64,000 nucleotides of DNA from Paraspadella gotoi. Lineage: Eukaryota; Chaetognatha. The DNA lies in contig CM119268.1 in the NCBI GenBank assembly GCA_051294375.1, forward strand, positions 6,643,232 through 6,707,231, given 5' to 3'. The notes under the pieces are model-generated. The model was not told the DNA's origin, made no database searches, and was given only the letters and a program-made list of their open reading frames with translations. A program made the translations under genes and the position numbers. Below are positions 1 through 11,200 of this stretch, in pieces (within the stretch, counting starts at the first letter, position 1; the number at the start of each line of letters is the position of its first letter).

Positions 1-188
1 GAAGGCTGAAAGGCTTCACACCAAAGTAACAAAGCCAAAGAAGTCCCTGATATTCCGGCTCCACCAGAATTGAAATTTAACATTTTCTCTAGCTCAAATC
101 GAAGCATGCCCAAACGATTCATCGTCTTCTCTTTATACTAATTAACCTGGAACGTGCCTTCAAACGTTAACCCGAAACTCGATCGGCG

Positions 189-2618
189 ATGGGCATTTCC
201 AGTTGCCCTTGCGCCGAATGCGCCCGAGTCTGCATTTGCAACACCCAATTTACAGAAAGCTCTCTGCCCGACAACTCCGCCTGCGCCATTGGCTTTCTCT
301 ACGCCAAGACGAAGCGCGACAAACGAAAGTTGTACGAATTGCGGTGGACGAAGGAATCGATCGCCTCGTTGGTGGAGAAAGCCCGCGGTTGCATCAACGA
401 CCGGCACCGACCGACCGACGAGGAGAAAGCTATCGACCTCGTCTCCCTGGCGACCACCTACCCGGAATGGGGCGCGCACATCGTAGGCGCCGCACTCGAA
501 CTTGGCGCCCACATAACCGACGCTCATCTCAATCTTGCGGTGAGTCGACGGAACATAGGCGTCTTTAAGCTGCTCTTGACCTCTATGCGTCTCAATCCCA
601 ACCCTCACGCGCCTCCGAGTCCGTGGTCGGCCCGGACGTGGTCGCGGATGCACGTGGTGTCGCTCGCCGAGGATTTTCTCAAAAACTTCGCCCACAACGG
701 GGACGCGTTTTTGCAGTTCTTATGTAAATTCGTCGACGAATACGACGTCGTAGTGGACGACGACCATCTGCCGCCGGTGCAATTTTCAGCCGCCGCAGAC
801 AGCGCCCGGCGATACATCAAAATCCTTTTGACTTTGGGAACCGGCGGGTTGGTGCTCGTCTCCGCGTCGTTAAATCCAAAGGAACGCCGCCTTATCGAAA
901 AGGTTCAAAAGGAGCTGACGAACAAATTACAACTCGATCCGGAAGTTCGAAAAAAGTGTCGGGCCGCGAGGGCGGCTAAATCCGGGCAGGAAAAAGACGC
1001 CGTTGCCCTTCCGAGCAACGCACCTCCCAACCATCTCAGTAACAATTTACAGATATGCTCTGTTAAAAGCTCGAAATCGGACTGTGCGTCGGAAGTAAAG
1101 AACAAAAATGGTTTTAACGAATCGGATGATAAAGATAAAATAACCGAGGACGGACCTGAAAATAGGAGAAAAAAAGCGACAGACATTTCAATAAATGCTA
1201 AAGGAGGAAATGGATCTAACGGTGCGGATCAATGTTTACAAATTGAAAATAAAGAAAATCGAGGTAAAGTTGCGAGCAAAAACTGCACCGATGTTAAAAT
1301 GAAAATAAAAGCTAAAAGCAAATCTCTTAAGGAAAGTCGGCAAGTGCAACCAAATAATATAAAATCCGATGACAATATTGCCAACAATCGAGAAGCGGGA
1401 GTTCAGGTAGAAGCTTTTAAGGAAAGAGAATTAAATTCAGTTTGTAATGTTGGAGTAAATACCGAAAATAAGGATTCGGAAAAAGGTTCTAGCGGCGAAA
1501 GAGAAATCAAAAATTACGCAACAACTACCGAAGACCGTGAAGGGACGAAAGAAAAAACTGCGACCGCATCTGAGAAAGAAGAAAACTGCTTGTACACAGA
1601 CATCGTCGCTTTTGTCGAGAAACAAGTGGAATCGAGAGTGGCCAGTCGAATTATCTCCAAACTAGAGGAAGCAACTCGCACGCTCAAGGAAGAATTGAGA
1701 CTCAGAGAAAAAAAATACGGCATTTTGGAAAGCGTATCTCGCACACAGAGAGATAATATTGTCAAGTTGGAAGCTGAAAAAAAAGGTCTGGAAACCAAAA
1801 TATCCGACTTGGTAAATTCTCATTGCGATTGTGATGAAAGACTCGAGGGTCTTAAATCGAAAATTGCTGAAGGTGTAAATGAGGCGAAAAATGAGATGGG
1901 ACGCATGATATCCGAGAGACAACAGGAAACGGAGATATTTAAAAGAAAACTGGTGGAATTTGATACGAAAACGGCGGAACAAGCAGAGCGGGAAGCCAAA
2001 CTTATAGATTTAAACAACTGTTTAAAAAACCAAGTAGAGGTATTTAAGCGGCAAACGAGAGTATTTGAAAGCAATGATCAGGAGGCGCCAAGCGAGGAAG
2101 AGATGAGTGAAATGAATCGGCTTACACCCACTTCACAATCTTCATCTCTACTTGTTAGTAACGAGTACATCCGTGACGCCTGCCTTCGCACTGGTCGGCC
2201 AACTGTTGGCGCCATTGAATGGCGCGCCTCTGACGACGATCGAAGACCGAGCCAGTCGCCAGATACAGCACCGACCCATCGAGGAGAGGATTGGCTCCTC
2301 GAGAAGCTCAGATCAAGACTTCTCCCCGTGACGGTTTTCAAAGACAAAAACATTCCTTGGACGATCGATCAACTACCGTCTAATCCTCGGTCTTCAAAAC
2401 GGTCCGAGTCGTCGCCATCCCCAACGAATCCCCGTTGTTTTAACGACTCATGCGACAGCGGCATCGAAGGACGAAAGCTTTACAAATGCGCACTCTGCGT
2501 GACATTGGTTGGAAAGAAGACTGTGCGCACTTATTGTCGAAGGGACTGTCAAAAAGCGCACTGGAAGGCTCGGCACAGATTAGAACACGTTGCTGTAGTT
2601 AGCTCTTGCTATGAATGA
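189..2618 (+). CDS. MYND-type zinc-finger protein, single exon
   Basis: I do not recognise a named orthologue. The 809-residue product is encoded without introns. Residues about 1-260 form a helical, cysteine-containing N-terminal region with ankyrin-like spacing. Residues about 270-470 are low-complexity and rich in Lys, Ser and Asn, and about 470-660 look like a long coiled coil. The C-terminus (about 750-800) carries a MYND-like finger: C-x4-C, then C-x2-C, then YCxxxCQxxHWxxxH and a final His where the family normally has Cys. MYND domains usually bind proline-rich peptides, so a scaffold role is possible but inferred. The start is the first ATG in the open frame. It is the only + strand gene in the window and converges on COX6A. 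Confidence 0.8.
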   Translation: MGISSCPCAECARVCICNTQFTESSLPDNSACAIGFLYAKTKRDKRKLYELRWTKESIASLVEKARGCINDRHRPTDEEKAIDLVSLATTYPEWGAHIVGAALELGAHITDAHLNLAVSRRNIGVFKLLLTSMRLNPNPHAPPSPWSARTWSRMHVVSLAEDFLKNFAHNGDAFLQFLCKFVDEYDVVVDDDHLPPVQFSAAADSARRYIKILLTLGTGGLVLVSASLNPKERRLIEKVQKELTNKLQLDPEVRKKCRAARAAKSGQEKDAVALPSNAPPNHLSNNLQICSVKSSKSDCASEVKNKNGFNESDDKDKITEDGPENRRKKATDISINAKGGNGSNGADQCLQIENKENRGKVASKNCTDVKMKIKAKSKSLKESRQVQPNNIKSDDNIANNREAGVQVEAFKERELNSVCNVGVNTENKDSEKGSSGEREIKNYATTTEDREGTKEKTATASEKEENCLYTDIVAFVEKQVESRVASRIISKLEEATRTLKEELRLREKKYGILESVSRTQRDNIVKLEAEKKGLETKISDLVNSHCDCDERLEGLKSKIAEGVNEAKNEMGRMISERQQETEIFKRKLVEFDTKTAEQAEREAKLIDLNNCLKNQVEVFKRQTRVFESNDQEAPSEEEMSEMNRLTPTSQSSSLLVSNEYIRDACLRTGRPTVGAIEWRASDDDRRPSQSPDTAPTHRGEDWLLEKLRSRLLPVTVFKDKNIPWTIDQLPSNPRSSKRSESSPSPTNPRCFNDSCDSGIEGRKLYKCALCVTLVGKKTVRTYCRRDCQKAHWKARHRLEHVAVVSSCYE

Positions 2619-3347
2619 GCGACTTTAATAATTTATTGCAGTTTGAAAAATTCATATCCGTTGCCAATTTTTTTGTATTGAGAATATTTGACATTTTGTT
2701 AACGACAGTAAAATTTCATTTTTTTAACTTAGGAATTTTCTTTCTCAAAATAATCTTAGATAAGAGTTCCAAAGCATTTTTACCATGAGGCAAATTAGGG
2801 ACTTTTTTGGTGGGCAATCTAGATGATTAGTCGCAAATCTGGTTTACTTGTCTTAGAGAAAAACGACCTCAATGTCGCAACAACTTTTCTGCGTCAGGTT
2901 GAACCTGAATTTTAAACTGATTGCTTCAGCGGTGGCGTCAGAGCGAGCATTCCCACCAAGCGGCCTTTGGTTAGCAACTCATTAGAGACAAACAAGTCAA
3001 TAATAGTAAACAAGATGTCTAATCCTCCTATAGTAGCAAACTACATTTAGATCAGAAATTCTGAAGCAAGAAAATGATTAATTTTTCCTGTCTGTGGCAC
3101 TAAAGAAAATTGGCTTGACAATGCCATGTATTGTTAGTCTTTACACTAGTAAACGCAATCTGATTATTACATTTCTTTGATGAAAAAAAAAAAAAAAAAA
3201 AGACGTCACGACTTTATTGAACACAGAACAGTCAATTAAATTACGTAAAATTCGGACCGTTCGCGACTCAACAATACACAAATCAACCGCAATTTTCATT
3301 TTGTTCATGTCGTAGACTTCTTGTGCATTTGGCACGGGGCCGGGGTT
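2619..3347. other. intergenic region between convergent genes
   Basis: This 729-bp stretch separates the 3' ends of the MYND gene and COX6A. I see no gene in it. It holds a 19-base A run at 3183-3201 and the COX6A polyadenylation signal listed separately. Confidence 0.6.
3213..3218 (-). promoter_or_regulatory. polyadenylation signal of COX6A
   Basis: AATAAA reads on the - strand about 130 nt after the COX6A stop codon and just before a homopolymer T run on that strand. Position and sequence fit a canonical poly(A) signal. Confidence 0.55.
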
Positions 3348-3734
3348 TTATTCGTCATCCTCGTAGCCGTCGGGCAGGGCATTGTACTTCGAATGGAAGA
3401 GGGTGTGATTCCCATCGCCCCAAGGGAACGCTTTTGACCGTTTGCGAAGATGATCATAAGCAATGAATTCCGGTCTGAAAAAGTCAAAAAGCATTTCTTG
3501 AGTCTTATCGCGTTCAATTCGAAATTGACGAGCAAAAGACCTTGGATGTGACAAGTGTTCCATCTCTCCGAGATAGGCGTTGACCCCGGTGAGAATGATC
3601 GCCGGAAAAGCAACGAAGATAGAAATACCCTTCCACATCTTCATGGATCCGTGACTTTGGCCGGCGCCGAGGCCTTTTCCTAACCTCACAAAGGAGGTGG
3701 ACAACTGACGCCGGATGGCGAGTCCCAAGGACAT
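3348..3734 (-). CDS. COX6A: cytochrome c oxidase subunit 6A, mitochondrial
   Basis: This is a small nuclear-encoded subunit of respiratory complex IV in the inner mitochondrial membrane. Exons are 3541-3734 and 3348-3474, giving 106 residues. The protein has a basic presequence, a single membrane span around the segment ISIFVAFPAIILTG, and the family signature RPEFIAYDHLR followed by FPWGDGNHTLFH. The frame stays open through the whole ORF, but 3475-3540 is a 66-bp intron (AG|GTCTTT ... TTTCAG|A). Removing it joins HLSHP to RPEF exactly as in the family; leaving it in adds 22 foreign residues. Length then matches COX6A of other animals. Confidence 0.95.
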   Translation of the reverse strand: MSLGLAIRRQLSTSFVRLGKGLGAGQSHGSMKMWKGISIFVAFPAIILTGVNAYLGEMEHLSHPRSFARQFRIERDKTQEMLFDFFRPEFIAYDHLRKRSKAFPWGDGNHTLFHSKYNALPDGYEDDE

Positions 3735-4080
3735 GGTTAGAGATTATTTCGCCTTCAGCGATTTGTTGTTTACTACAATAATTTTTAAAAATATGACATG
3801 GATAAAACAATCTGGATAAAGAGATTCCGTGGTTAACACGAAAATGATAACAAGACAATATTGACATAATTCTCAAAAACTTGTTTCTAACAAGGTTAGA
3901 CTACATGAAAATGTCATGTATGTACTGTCGAATAACTAATGAAAAACGAAACACGCGCGGCGCCCGCTTTTATATACCTACCCGACTGTTACTGAGTGAA
4001 ATACGACAGATTATAATCCTCGCTTGGGATGATTGGAAGAATAAAATCTCAAGCTCGGTAATTTCATAGCGAATAGCGAG
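3735..4080. other. intergenic region, nothing recognised
   Basis: This 346-bp stretch lies between the COX6A start and the PIGH stop. It must hold the COX6A promoter. I see no gene or clear motif. Confidence 0.5.
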
Positions 4081-4996
4081 TCAGAGAGTCTTTCGACGCT
4101 CCTCGAGCAAAATGTTTTGAACTCCTGAATAAATAATTCTTAACGCGTCGAGTCGAGGCCAGAGACTTTGGAACAAAGGATAAACGACGTCGTCCGTCGC
4201 GATTCTTGGATTCGACAATCTTGGATCCGTGGCGAGGAGTTTGACCGGATATCGAAGACCGTTGATCGAAGGAACACCCTCCAGCGGTTCATCATCGGCC
4301 TTGCTCGGAATACTCGATGGTCCCGACTCCGGCGACGACGCGCAGGTCGTTTCGAAAGCAGGAGGACGCGTCCGGAGGATAATGGCGAGGTAGAAGAGGA
4401 AGCGATGCATGGAGACGCCCTCGTTGATCACGAGGTCTTTGACGCGACTCTTATCGACAAAGAAAATCTCAGTGCGACCGGAAGCATAAGTTGTTGTGTG
4501 TTGAAAGCCGAGGGCGGAAATCACTGCGGTCATGGGATAAATTAGGAATTAGAGTTCATATAAAATTAGAGGAAATTATACGACGAAAGAAAGAAAGATC
4601 ACTCCTTTGGGATCTCCATTCCTCATTCCCCATACTATACCTAAAAGGGACTCTGATTTGATTTTTCTCCGCAGTTTCAGAAGTAATGCGAGGCATAGAA
4701 ATATGAAAATGGCGCCCAATATGTGTAGGTCTTTGATGTAGATTTCGAAAGCGAGTGAGAAGAAACTAGCGAGAAACAGAGCTTTCGTCAGAATTCGAAT
4801 ACTTTACTATTGTTATAAAATCGCTTTTCACATCCAGACCTCACCTTAACGAGGCTGTCAAAGTAAGCCACTTGCCATAATTGAAAGTCGGCGCGGCGAC
4901 GACGAACTCTTTGCATATTCCTGGGGAAAGTTCGCGAATTTCCAGGGTCAGTTCTTGGCCAAACACATTTTTGCATTTTGAACGAGAGTCGAGCAT
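4081..4996 (-). CDS. PIGH: GPI-GlcNAc transferase subunit PIG-H
   Basis: PIG-H is part of the endoplasmic-reticulum complex that transfers GlcNAc to phosphatidylinositol, the first step of GPI-anchor synthesis. Exons are 4845-4996, 4641-4765 and 4081-4523, giving 239 residues with consistent phases 2 and 1. The N-terminal part has the family-like SPGICKEF motif. Exon 2 encodes a hydrophobic hairpin, and exon 3 starts with the PIG-H domain (ALGFQHTTTYASGRTEIFF, then VINEGVSMHRFLFYLAI) and ends with PRLDALRIIYSGVQNIL. It is longer than the human protein (188) because of a Ser/Pro-rich loop of about 45 residues before PRLDAL. The start is the first ATG upstream of the SPGICKEF segment in that frame. 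Confidence 0.9.
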
Positions 4997-5591
4997 AGTA
5001 GGGGCGCGCGGTCGTAAAGGAAAAAAAATACGCTTCGTAGTTTGGCCGATTCAAAAGTTTACAACCGGTAGCTTGATACTATCAAGAAAATAAACACGCA
5101 TCATTTCTTTTGACAACAGTGAGGGTCAGGGAAGGAGGTTTTTTTAAAAAAAAGCAAAATCTCGAATCGGATTAAAGGTTGCATTGTTTCGTGCAGATCA
5201 AAAGTGGTATCTCTGATGAGCGGGGTTTATGTCCAACATCTCCACGGGCTACATTCTACGTTCTAGTGGGGGGGGGGGTCATGCGCAATTTTTTTTTATG
5301 ACGAATTACCCAAGGAAAATAAAGGTGACATTCTGAAAAGCCAGACTAGCGATTTGGAAGCTGCAGTCCCTCGATATTCTTCAAATAGCAACCTCACGAC
5401 AGCAATTAATTTAATTAAAACTCAATCGCCTACGTATGTTCAATAATTTTTGTCACTACCGACTAGATTATACAGCGGTTACTATTCATTAAAAAAAATT
5501 CTTACGTCTACGTAAGGGGGTTTTAAATTTAGTCCATGTAGTTAGACACGATCAAAAGCCAGTAAAAACAACATTCTCCGACTCCTTTTCG
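4997..5591. other. intergenic region with a G homopolymer
   Basis: This stretch lies between the PIGH start and the MARCHF5 stop. It has a run of nine or more G at about 5270-5278 and AT-rich sequence. I see no gene. Confidence 0.5.
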
Positions 5592-7800
5592 TCAATGTCT
5601 GGGCGGCTGAGCGGCGGCCTCGGCGACTGCGGCGGCAGCGGTTTCAGCCGCCCTTTCTTTTTCGCTGGCCCTAATGGCCTCAAGGCGCAGCGCCTCTTCG
5701 TAATCCAGCACCTGGCGCTGCACTTGCCGTTTGTACTGCTGCTGTTTGTAGTAGAGCTTGAGCAGGCCCTTGAGCAAAAAAAAGCTAAACCCTCCGAACA
5801 TGGTCCGCCTGAAATTGTTTCTCTGTTTCTTGAAAAACATTTGCCCGAATACTGTGGCGATGGTGGGCCACATCATGGCACCGACGAGGATGCGAGTGGC
5901 GCTGACGGCGTCGGCGATCGTCGAAGGGTCCGCCGGAACTCGCGTCGTCTTGTTAACCGGCGACGTTCCAAAGTAGGGCTAAGAAGTGGGCAAAAAATCT
6001 TAAAAGTATAGTGATCTCGCCAGACGTTACTGTCAAAGAAAATTAATGAAAAAATCCGAAAAATCCGAAAAAAAATGAATGATTGATAGGATAACGAATT
6101 ATTGATGTAATAATAATTGATTAATTGATATAATAGTAATTGATTGATTGTTTGATGTAATAGTAATTGATTGATTGTTAGATATAATAGTAATTGATTG
6201 ATTGTTCGATATAATAGTAACTGATTGATTGATGTAATAGTAATTGATTGATTGATGTAATAGTAATTGATGTAATAGTAATTGATTAATGATGCGATAA
6301 TAACCAAAGGATTGGTACGATAATAACCAAAGGATTGATGCGATAATAACAAAAGGATTGATGCGATGATAACCAAATATTGATGCGATGATAATCATTC
6401 ATTGACGTGATGATAGTTATTCATTGATCCGATGATAATCATTTATTGATGCGATGATAATCATTCATTGTAAATAAAATCAAACAAATGCGTGTATGAC
6501 ATATATGAGACATGAGACATATATTTAAAAGAGTAAGAGATAGAGAGCTGGACAGCTGAACTAAATAAAAATTGTTTTATAAATAAAACAAACGAGTGTA
6601 AGAATATGAAACGTGTGTATCTAAAAGATCTTGCTGATTAAAAGCTATATCTAAATTTTTCGCTTCTTATGGTTACACACTTGAGCTATTTTCAATATTA
6701 AAACAGCGTGACGGCGACGACGGCTACGGTCACAAAGAAGCCAAAGCAACCCGAATCACGCCAAGACGAGATAAAAATAATGTCATAGTAGTTTAAAATA
6801 TAATAACAAATCGACATAAAAGATTTAATTACCTGCCAATAGGTGCGGTACAACTGCAGAATGTAGTCTTCCCAACGAGTCATTTTGGCGAGTACCAAGC
6901 CAACGGGAATAGTGGGCAAACCGATGAGGAGGAGAAGAGGGTCGCTCTCTTCCATCCAGGTCAACCCCTCTTTGTGACCCATAACCTGCATTAGCGTGAT
7001 GGCGCCGTAGGTGACGGCGGACCAGTAGGTAGCGCCGATAAAAATAGCGCCCGCGATGTAGGGACAAGATTTCGAGATGGTGTTTTCGGCCAGGTTAAGA
7101 AGGTGAACGGCGTGATTGATTTGTGGGAAGATGAAGGCATATTCCTTGTTGCACTGAGGACAAAACACTTTCGCCACAGAGTTCCCCTTTTGTTTTTCGT
7201 CGATCCACCTTAGTGAATAACGATTGCAAAATTTCATCATCTATCCGCAAAAATAAATGTATCCTTTCTATTTTAACTTAACACTTTTGACGCCTTCATA
7301 TTGAATCTACTTATGAAACCGTTACAATCATTTACTCTGAGTAAAAATACGAAGATGCTACCATAAATTTAGATTTTCTTCCCGACATGAAATTTACTCC
7401 AGATGACATGATCAATTGATAATTGATCAATGATCATCCTCTTTTATTTCTTTTTGCCCTTTTCATTAACCTTATCGCGATTCCGAGAGACGAAAAATCA
7501 AGAAAAAAGTTTTAAATGTCACTTAAATGGCTGTCTCACCAGGCTACCAGAACACTTGTTTTCGAAATTTTTTTATCACCATTTTCACGCTGGAACTAGT
7601 GATTTGCTACAATACCTGTTGAGACAATTCTGGTGAACCCATTTCGTGGTTCCGCGACAACCGCAAGGGCGCACCCACTCCTCTCGCGGCGCGTCTTCCT
7701 CGGAGGCGAAGCAGACCCAGCAAGTGCGAGAGTCGTCGGCGAGGGAGGGCGAGCGGAGATGAGCAAGCGGCGAGCGCGACGGAAGACGAGGCGACGCCAT
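5592..7800 (-). CDS. MARCHF5: mitochondrial E3 ubiquitin ligase MARCH5
   Basis: MARCH5 is a four-pass outer-mitochondrial-membrane E3 ligase that controls mitochondrial dynamics. Exons are 7616-7800, 6833-7208 and 5592-5978 (phases 2 and 0), giving 315 residues. Exon 1 carries the RING-CH start (CWVCFASEEDAPREEWVRPC then GTTKWVHQNCLNR), and exon 2 completes it with WIDEKQKGN and CPQCN. Exon 2 continues with two membrane segments and the signature QVMGHKEGL. Exon 3 has DAVSATRILVGAMMWPTIAT and KLYYKQQQY near the C-terminus, as in vertebrate MARCH5. The open frame runs upstream to 7926 without an ATG, so I start at 7800; an upstream exon is possible. The 854-bp second intron contains a minisatellite. 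About eight residues between exons 2 and 3 are missing relative to human, so a tiny exon could be unseen. Confidence 0.92.
6090..6475. repeat. degenerate AT-rich minisatellite in MARCHF5 intron 2
   Basis: About 15 imperfect copies of a 20-29 bp unit follow one another. Units on the left are built on TAATAGTAATTGATTGAT, and those on the right on ATTGATGCGATGATAATCA, with a gradual change between them. There are no conserved spacers, so it is a tandem repeat and not a CRISPR-like array. Confidence 0.8.
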
Positions 7801-8292
7801 ATCGAACGCAGGCGTGTAAAGGGCGGGAATAACGCACGAGTCGGAAGGGGATCTCCGGAAATTATTCGGAATCTTGAAAAGACTCGGGAGCGTGTCAGTA
7901 AAAAAACCCGAACGGAGCGATTCCAAAGCTAAACGAATGATCCCGGCCGAAGAAACATCGTGAATGAAGCTCTCGTAATAAATACGGAAAAGAGAGGAGG
8001 ATAAATTCCTTGTATTTGGTTTTTTTTAAAAATTGGCATCAGAAAAAAAAAATCTATTCGTGGCATAAATAAAGACAAACATAAAAAAATATTAACGACA
8101 CCAAAGAAAATACAGATAGCGCGACTACGTGCTTGGCTCGTGATCGCAATCACCAAATAATTTTTATCACAGATAATTCGATCGGAGTGCACAAAAAAAA
8201 AAAAAGAAATAAAAAATTAAAAGTGTAATCAGTGAGAGAAAAAAACCCAGACTGATAACGAAAAAAAAAAGAGTCTCTCGCACTCTTTGGAT
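7801..8292. other. intergenic region between MARCHF5 and MAN2B1
   Basis: An open frame continues upstream of the chosen MARCHF5 start to 7926, preceded by a possible 3' splice site (CGTTTAG) at about 7933. The rest is AT-rich with A runs near 8190 and 8262. I see no separate gene. Confidence 0.45.
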
Positions 8293-11200
8293 TCATTTGA
8301 AATCGAGGACGAAAGTGCGAATCTGCATCGGTTTCAACACAATCTTCGTTCCTTTTCCCTCGAAATTCCCACCGACTTTGTCCGGAGTGGAGGCTCCGTT
8401 CGCGGCCCTCCACACCAGTCGGCGCGCGTTGGCCAGGTCGCGGTTGGCGCCCAACGTCTTCTCCGTGACTTTGCCGACGGCTAAACCGGCGAAGAGATCG
8501 GCGACGTCGACCGTCGCCGGTTTGGAAAGGATGGGATCTTCGCCCGCCTCGTAAAAGTGCTCGAGGCGCAGCAGGACGGAGCGACCCTCCCACGGCTCCA
8601 GCGTTAGGAGATGGACGTTGGGCGGTAAAGGACGCTTCAGGCCAGAGAACGAAGTGTGAAAGAATCTTGAGTAATCGTTGAAGTGATAAGGTGAGGGGGA
8701 AAAGGTAAGAGAGGGCGGAAGATAAGTTTTTTGAGCAAATGGGCGATGATCCTTCGCTGCAGACGACGCGTGGTGGAGGAATACGAAATGACTTCCTCTC
8801 ACCACTAACCCTGAATTAAATAGAACAAGTGAGTTTAAGAAACTACCTATGACTATGCCATACATAAAAAATATGTACGTAGTAGACTAAGAAAACTAAC
8901 CTTTTCCGGAAATTCCCGTTTCGTTCAAAGCCTCATCAACGCCGAAGGCATCGTCGTACAGACATCGTCGGTGCAGCATGAGTTCGATCTGAGATCAAAA
9001 ACATCATTTTCACCTTTCTCAATGACCTCGCTCGAAAAACTGCTCTTTTATCCGACCTGTCCATCATTGAGAGAAGAGCCACCTTGCGATCGATCCGTTA
9101 ACACTGTTAATTGTAAATCTTTCTTTAAGTCTTTGATGTAGATGCGGCTGTTGACCTGTAAAACAAATGATCTCCAACTATAAAACTGGTACAAACAATT
9201 CATGGAGAAAATATGTTTGAGCGAGTTGTTAAGCTTACCGGGTAATAATTTCCGGCAACGGGTTCGGTGATGTTCAGCTTCCAAGTGGGCCGGAAGTTGA
9301 CCTTACGACGCTGCATCTCCCTCCCGTTTGAGTCGGTATAGAAGACTTGGTCGGAGGTGAGGTCGGAGGAGAAGCGGGAGATGATCTCCTTCCCAACGCC
9401 GTCGCCGACCGGAATCGGCCCGATCGTCCACGAGACTTCGAAGTGGGGGGAATCTTTGTAAAGACGGATCACCTGGGGGATCGGAGGAGATCGGGAGTCT
9501 CGAAAATCTTTTTTTTTTGTTCAAGATCATTGGCAAATGACGAAGAAAGAGAATCGCAGACACGGCACCTGAGTGGCCCAGTCGGTGAAAATTTGACGAA
9601 CTTCGGTGACGCTCTTCCCGGCGACGACCCGAATCTTCGCCGCGTCGGCGATCGTCTCGGCCTTTTGCTCAAGAGGGCGAAAGACGTAGGCACCGGAGGC
9701 GCGAAATTCAGGTTTGGTGTTGTTTCCGGGATGAGAATCATAGTAGAGAAGATCCTGCCGATGTAATTGATTTAAAATTTAAATATTTATTTAAATCTAA
9801 TTCAAACTTTTCTCAATATTTAAAATTAAAATTTAAAAGTAAAATTTAAAAGTAAAATTTTGCCTAAATATTTATTTATATCTTTCCGCTGACGATATAT
9901 TTCATAACTTTCTTTCCAACCTGAATGACTTTCTGCTTTTGTCCAGAATTTAGGTTGGCCACCTCCGCCAGTTTTCCGCTCGTCCCGTCAAAAGTGAGTC
10001 GGATTGCTCCATTGTCGACCACCACGTCTTTTCCTTTCGGATTATCGAGTTGGCGCGCCGTCTCGAAATGAGTCTTCGGGGTCGACGATTTGTAAACAAG
10101 GTAAGTGGCAAATCCCAAAGCGGGTAAGCGCATGGGAAAGACCAATTCGTGAGTGGCCTTTGATTTTCGGCCTGGTAGAGTTTTTGTTTCTGCGAAAGCA
10201 AGAATGGATTTCTGAATCATATGCATGCACGTATATTTGTTATCGCCTTTGGCTTTTCAGGCTTTAAAATCAAATCAAATCAACGAAGTGCTTTACCTTC
10301 GGAAATTTCTACGATCTGGGATAGTACTTGATTGCCATTCGGATCATTGACCAAAAAGGATGACCCACTGGGTGCCTCGACTGGCAAACGCACCCAGAAA
10401 GCCTTCCTTTCCCATCCAACCGGATTATATCCCGTGACAGTAAATAGGTCGTAATTTGCGGATTCCGAGCACTAGAAAGATCACTAAGAATCATGGCTAT
10501 TGTCATCAGCAAAACATCAACATCCAAATAATTATTTGGGCGCCCTTTTCTCGATTTTTACCTGGCTGATGTTCAGTAGCGGACAGAACATCTGCGGCAA
10601 GGGCGCCGGCGTCGCCGTGTCTTCTCTCGGAGATTCGCTGCCGATCGGAGCGGTTTTGTTCATGAGTTTGCGAAGGGCGGGATTCACTACGCCGTCCGCC
10701 GCTGGAACCAGCGCCTCTGTAAGGCGTTGTGCATAATCGTAGGCCACGACCTGATAGGGAACAAAGATTCAAGCGCGTTTGTCGAGAATGACTAAAATTT
10801 ACGACGGATCTGGTCGAAAAACCTGTTTCTCAGTTCCGGAAATTGCGTCGTGGTGCTGGAGAACGCCCAGTGCCCGGCGAAGCTGGTTGATTTTGAATTG
10901 CGAACTAGGAACCGGTTATTTAAAGGTTATTAATCATTAATGGCAGACTTGGTTATATTTCCATCCTCAAACCTATGGGCAACGTCGAGTTGAGACAAAA
11001 CGTCGAGCTGCTTAACGACTTGAAGAAAAGCGTTGGCCTCAAAGGCGTAACGCTTGAGGGCCGGTCGTGATGTAAAGTAGCCCGTCCAATATGTGTGTGG
11101 CTCGCTAAAAAAATAAATAGTGAAATTTGTTCCATCGCCGACGATTACGAAGAAATATTTGCGCCCAGGACGCACCTGGCGTAGGGAAAAAAGTCGTCCG

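Noticed and set aside
6090-6475. CRISPR-like repeat array
   Set aside because: The copies are degenerate and contiguous, without unique spacers, in a eukaryotic intron.
7801-7926. N-terminal extension of MARCH5 from 7926
   Set aside because: The open frame there has no ATG; the first is at 7800, and that length is closer to relatives.
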